DNA from: Elusimicrobiota bacterium
GTDB lineage: Bacteria > Elusimicrobiota > Elusimicrobia > UBA1565 > UBA9628
DNA length: 64,000 nucleotides
NCBI GenBank assembly: GCA_023249675.1
Contig: JAHFCE010000007.1
Location: 58,119-122,118, forward strand
Direction: 5' to 3'
Positions 62,884 through 64,000 of the stretch are shown here, piece by piece. Every line of letters begins with the position of its first letter. Position 1 is the stretch's first letter. The notes under the pieces were generated by a model, which searched no databases, had not been told where the DNA came from, and saw nothing but the letters and a program-made list of their open reading frames with translations. The position numbers and the translations under genes are program-made.

Positions 62884-63957
62884 ATGCCCCCCACGGACCT
62901 CCAACTCATGACCGTCCTGTTGACGGGCTTTCGCCGCTCCAACGACGTGATGTTCTACAGCGACCCCAACGGCGTGATCTTGGACATCAACGACGCCTTC
63001 ACCACCCACTACGGCTACACGCGCGAGGAGGCGCTCGGACACACGCCGGCCCTGCTGCGCTCGCGGCACTCGACCGACGAACTCTACAAGCGCATGTGGC
63101 GCAGCATCCTCGACCCCAAGAAGGGCTACTGGCGCGGCGAGCTCATCAACAAAGCCAAGGACGGGCGAGAAGTGCCCCTCATCCTCACCATCACCGCCGT
63201 GCGCGACGATAAGAACGAGATCCTCGGCTACGTCTCCAACGGCATCGACCTCAGCGAGCAGAAGGCCCTGGAGGAGCGGGTGGCGCATGCCGAAGCGCTC
63301 GCCACCATCGGCGAAATGGCGGCCGTCGTCGCCCACGAAATCCGCAATCCCCTCGGCTCGATCGTCATGGCCGCCCAGCAGCTGGCCGATGAAGGCTTGT
63401 CGCGCGAGGACAAGGACACCGTCACCCGCGTCCTGCGCACCGAGAGCAAGCGCCTCAACGAAGCCCTCAGCAACTTCCTCTCCTACGCGCGTCCGCGCCC
63501 CTTGAACCGCGGAGACAACGATCTCAACGCCCTCCTCAAGGAAATCTCGGAGATGGCGTTCGTCAACGATGAGCTCACCGGCGGCGCGCGCTTGTCGCTG
63601 TCCTTCGACGGCAGCCTTGAAAGCTTCCCTTTCGACGCGGATCATATCCGCCAGGTGGTCTGGAATATCCTGCTCAACGCGATCCAGATCCTCGGCGGCA
63701 AGGGAACGGTGACGGTGCGCTCGGGCAAAGGCGACGGCGCGGCCTGGTTTTCGATCTCCGACACCGGCCCCGGCATCCCGGAGTCCATACGCGCCGACCT
63801 GTTCAAGCCATTCCGCACCACCAAGCAGCAGGGCACGGGCCTGGGCCTAGCCATCGCCGAGCGCATCGTCAAGGCGCACGGAGGCCGCGTCGACGTCGAG
63901 ACCCGACTCGGGCACGGAACCACCTTCACCGTCGTTTTGCCGCGCATCGAGGGCTGA
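62884..63957 (+). CDS. PAS-domain sensor histidine kinase (NtrB-like)
   Basis: PAS: DPNGVILDINDAFTTHYGYTREEALG. HisKA: VAHEIRNPLGSIVMAAQQL. HATPase: NILLNAIQILGG, DTGPGIP, GTGLGLAIAERIVKAHGG. Alternative upstream ATG at 62845. Confidence 0.93.
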   Translation: MPPTDLQLMTVLLTGFRRSNDVMFYSDPNGVILDINDAFTTHYGYTREEALGHTPALLRSRHSTDELYKRMWRSILDPKKGYWRGELINKAKDGREVPLILTITAVRDDKNEILGYVSNGIDLSEQKALEERVAHAEALATIGEMAAVVAHEIRNPLGSIVMAAQQLADEGLSREDKDTVTRVLRTESKRLNEALSNFLSYARPRPLNRGDNDLNALLKEISEMAFVNDELTGGARLSLSFDGSLESFPFDADHIRQVVWNILLNAIQILGGKGTVTVRSGKGDGAAWFSISDTGPGIPESIRADLFKPFRTTKQQGTGLGLAIAERIVKAHGGRVDVETRLGHGTTFTVVLPRIEG

Positions 63958-63958
63958 C

Positions 63959-64000
63959 ATGGACAAGATCCGCATCCTACTCGCCGAAGACGACTTTTCC
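63959..64000 (+). CDS. Response regulator, N-terminal fragment cut by window end
   Basis: MDKIRILLAEDDFS is a REC-domain start immediately after the kinase stop. Confidence 0.8.
   Translation, partial: MDKIRILLAEDDFS

Overview
The window is a dense, high-GC chromosomal segment with no CRISPR array, transposase, integrase or phage module that I could recognise. It carries about 50 protein genes and three tRNAs: Val-GAC, Leu-CAA and Arg-CCG. The gene mix suggests an Elusimicrobiota-like or similar deep-branching Gram-negative lineage, but I cannot confirm taxonomy without a search. Core content includes gapA (partial), ppdK, thrS, ileS-lspA, alaS, queF, copA, an RlmD/TrmA-family methyltransferase, nifJ, an ABC-F ATPase, and bactofilin-M23. 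It also includes a TPR/ExbB/ExbD/ExbD/TonB/OmpA-like envelope operon, a partial leucine-catabolism block (mccB-liuC-mvaB plus a CoA-transferase-GNAT fusion), and a divergent rpoN facing a PAS histidine kinase and response regulator. The most interesting observations are: (1) at least 13 transcription units have a TANNNT -10-like hexamer exactly 6-7 nt before ATG/GTG, implying widespread leaderless transcription; (2) a response-regulator/YbgC-type hotdog fusion is divergent from a fused double FabA and a FabZ-like gene; (3) two secreted proteins share a near-identical GxxxG glycine-zipper C-terminus; (4) several signal-peptide proteins carry normally cytoplasmic folds (PHP, HD, HicA-like); (5) a palindrome-rich intergenic region upstream of ileS has two perfect, inverted DnaA-box sequences; (6) a T9SS-like tail on a beta-helix protein is co-encoded with a PorV-like protein.
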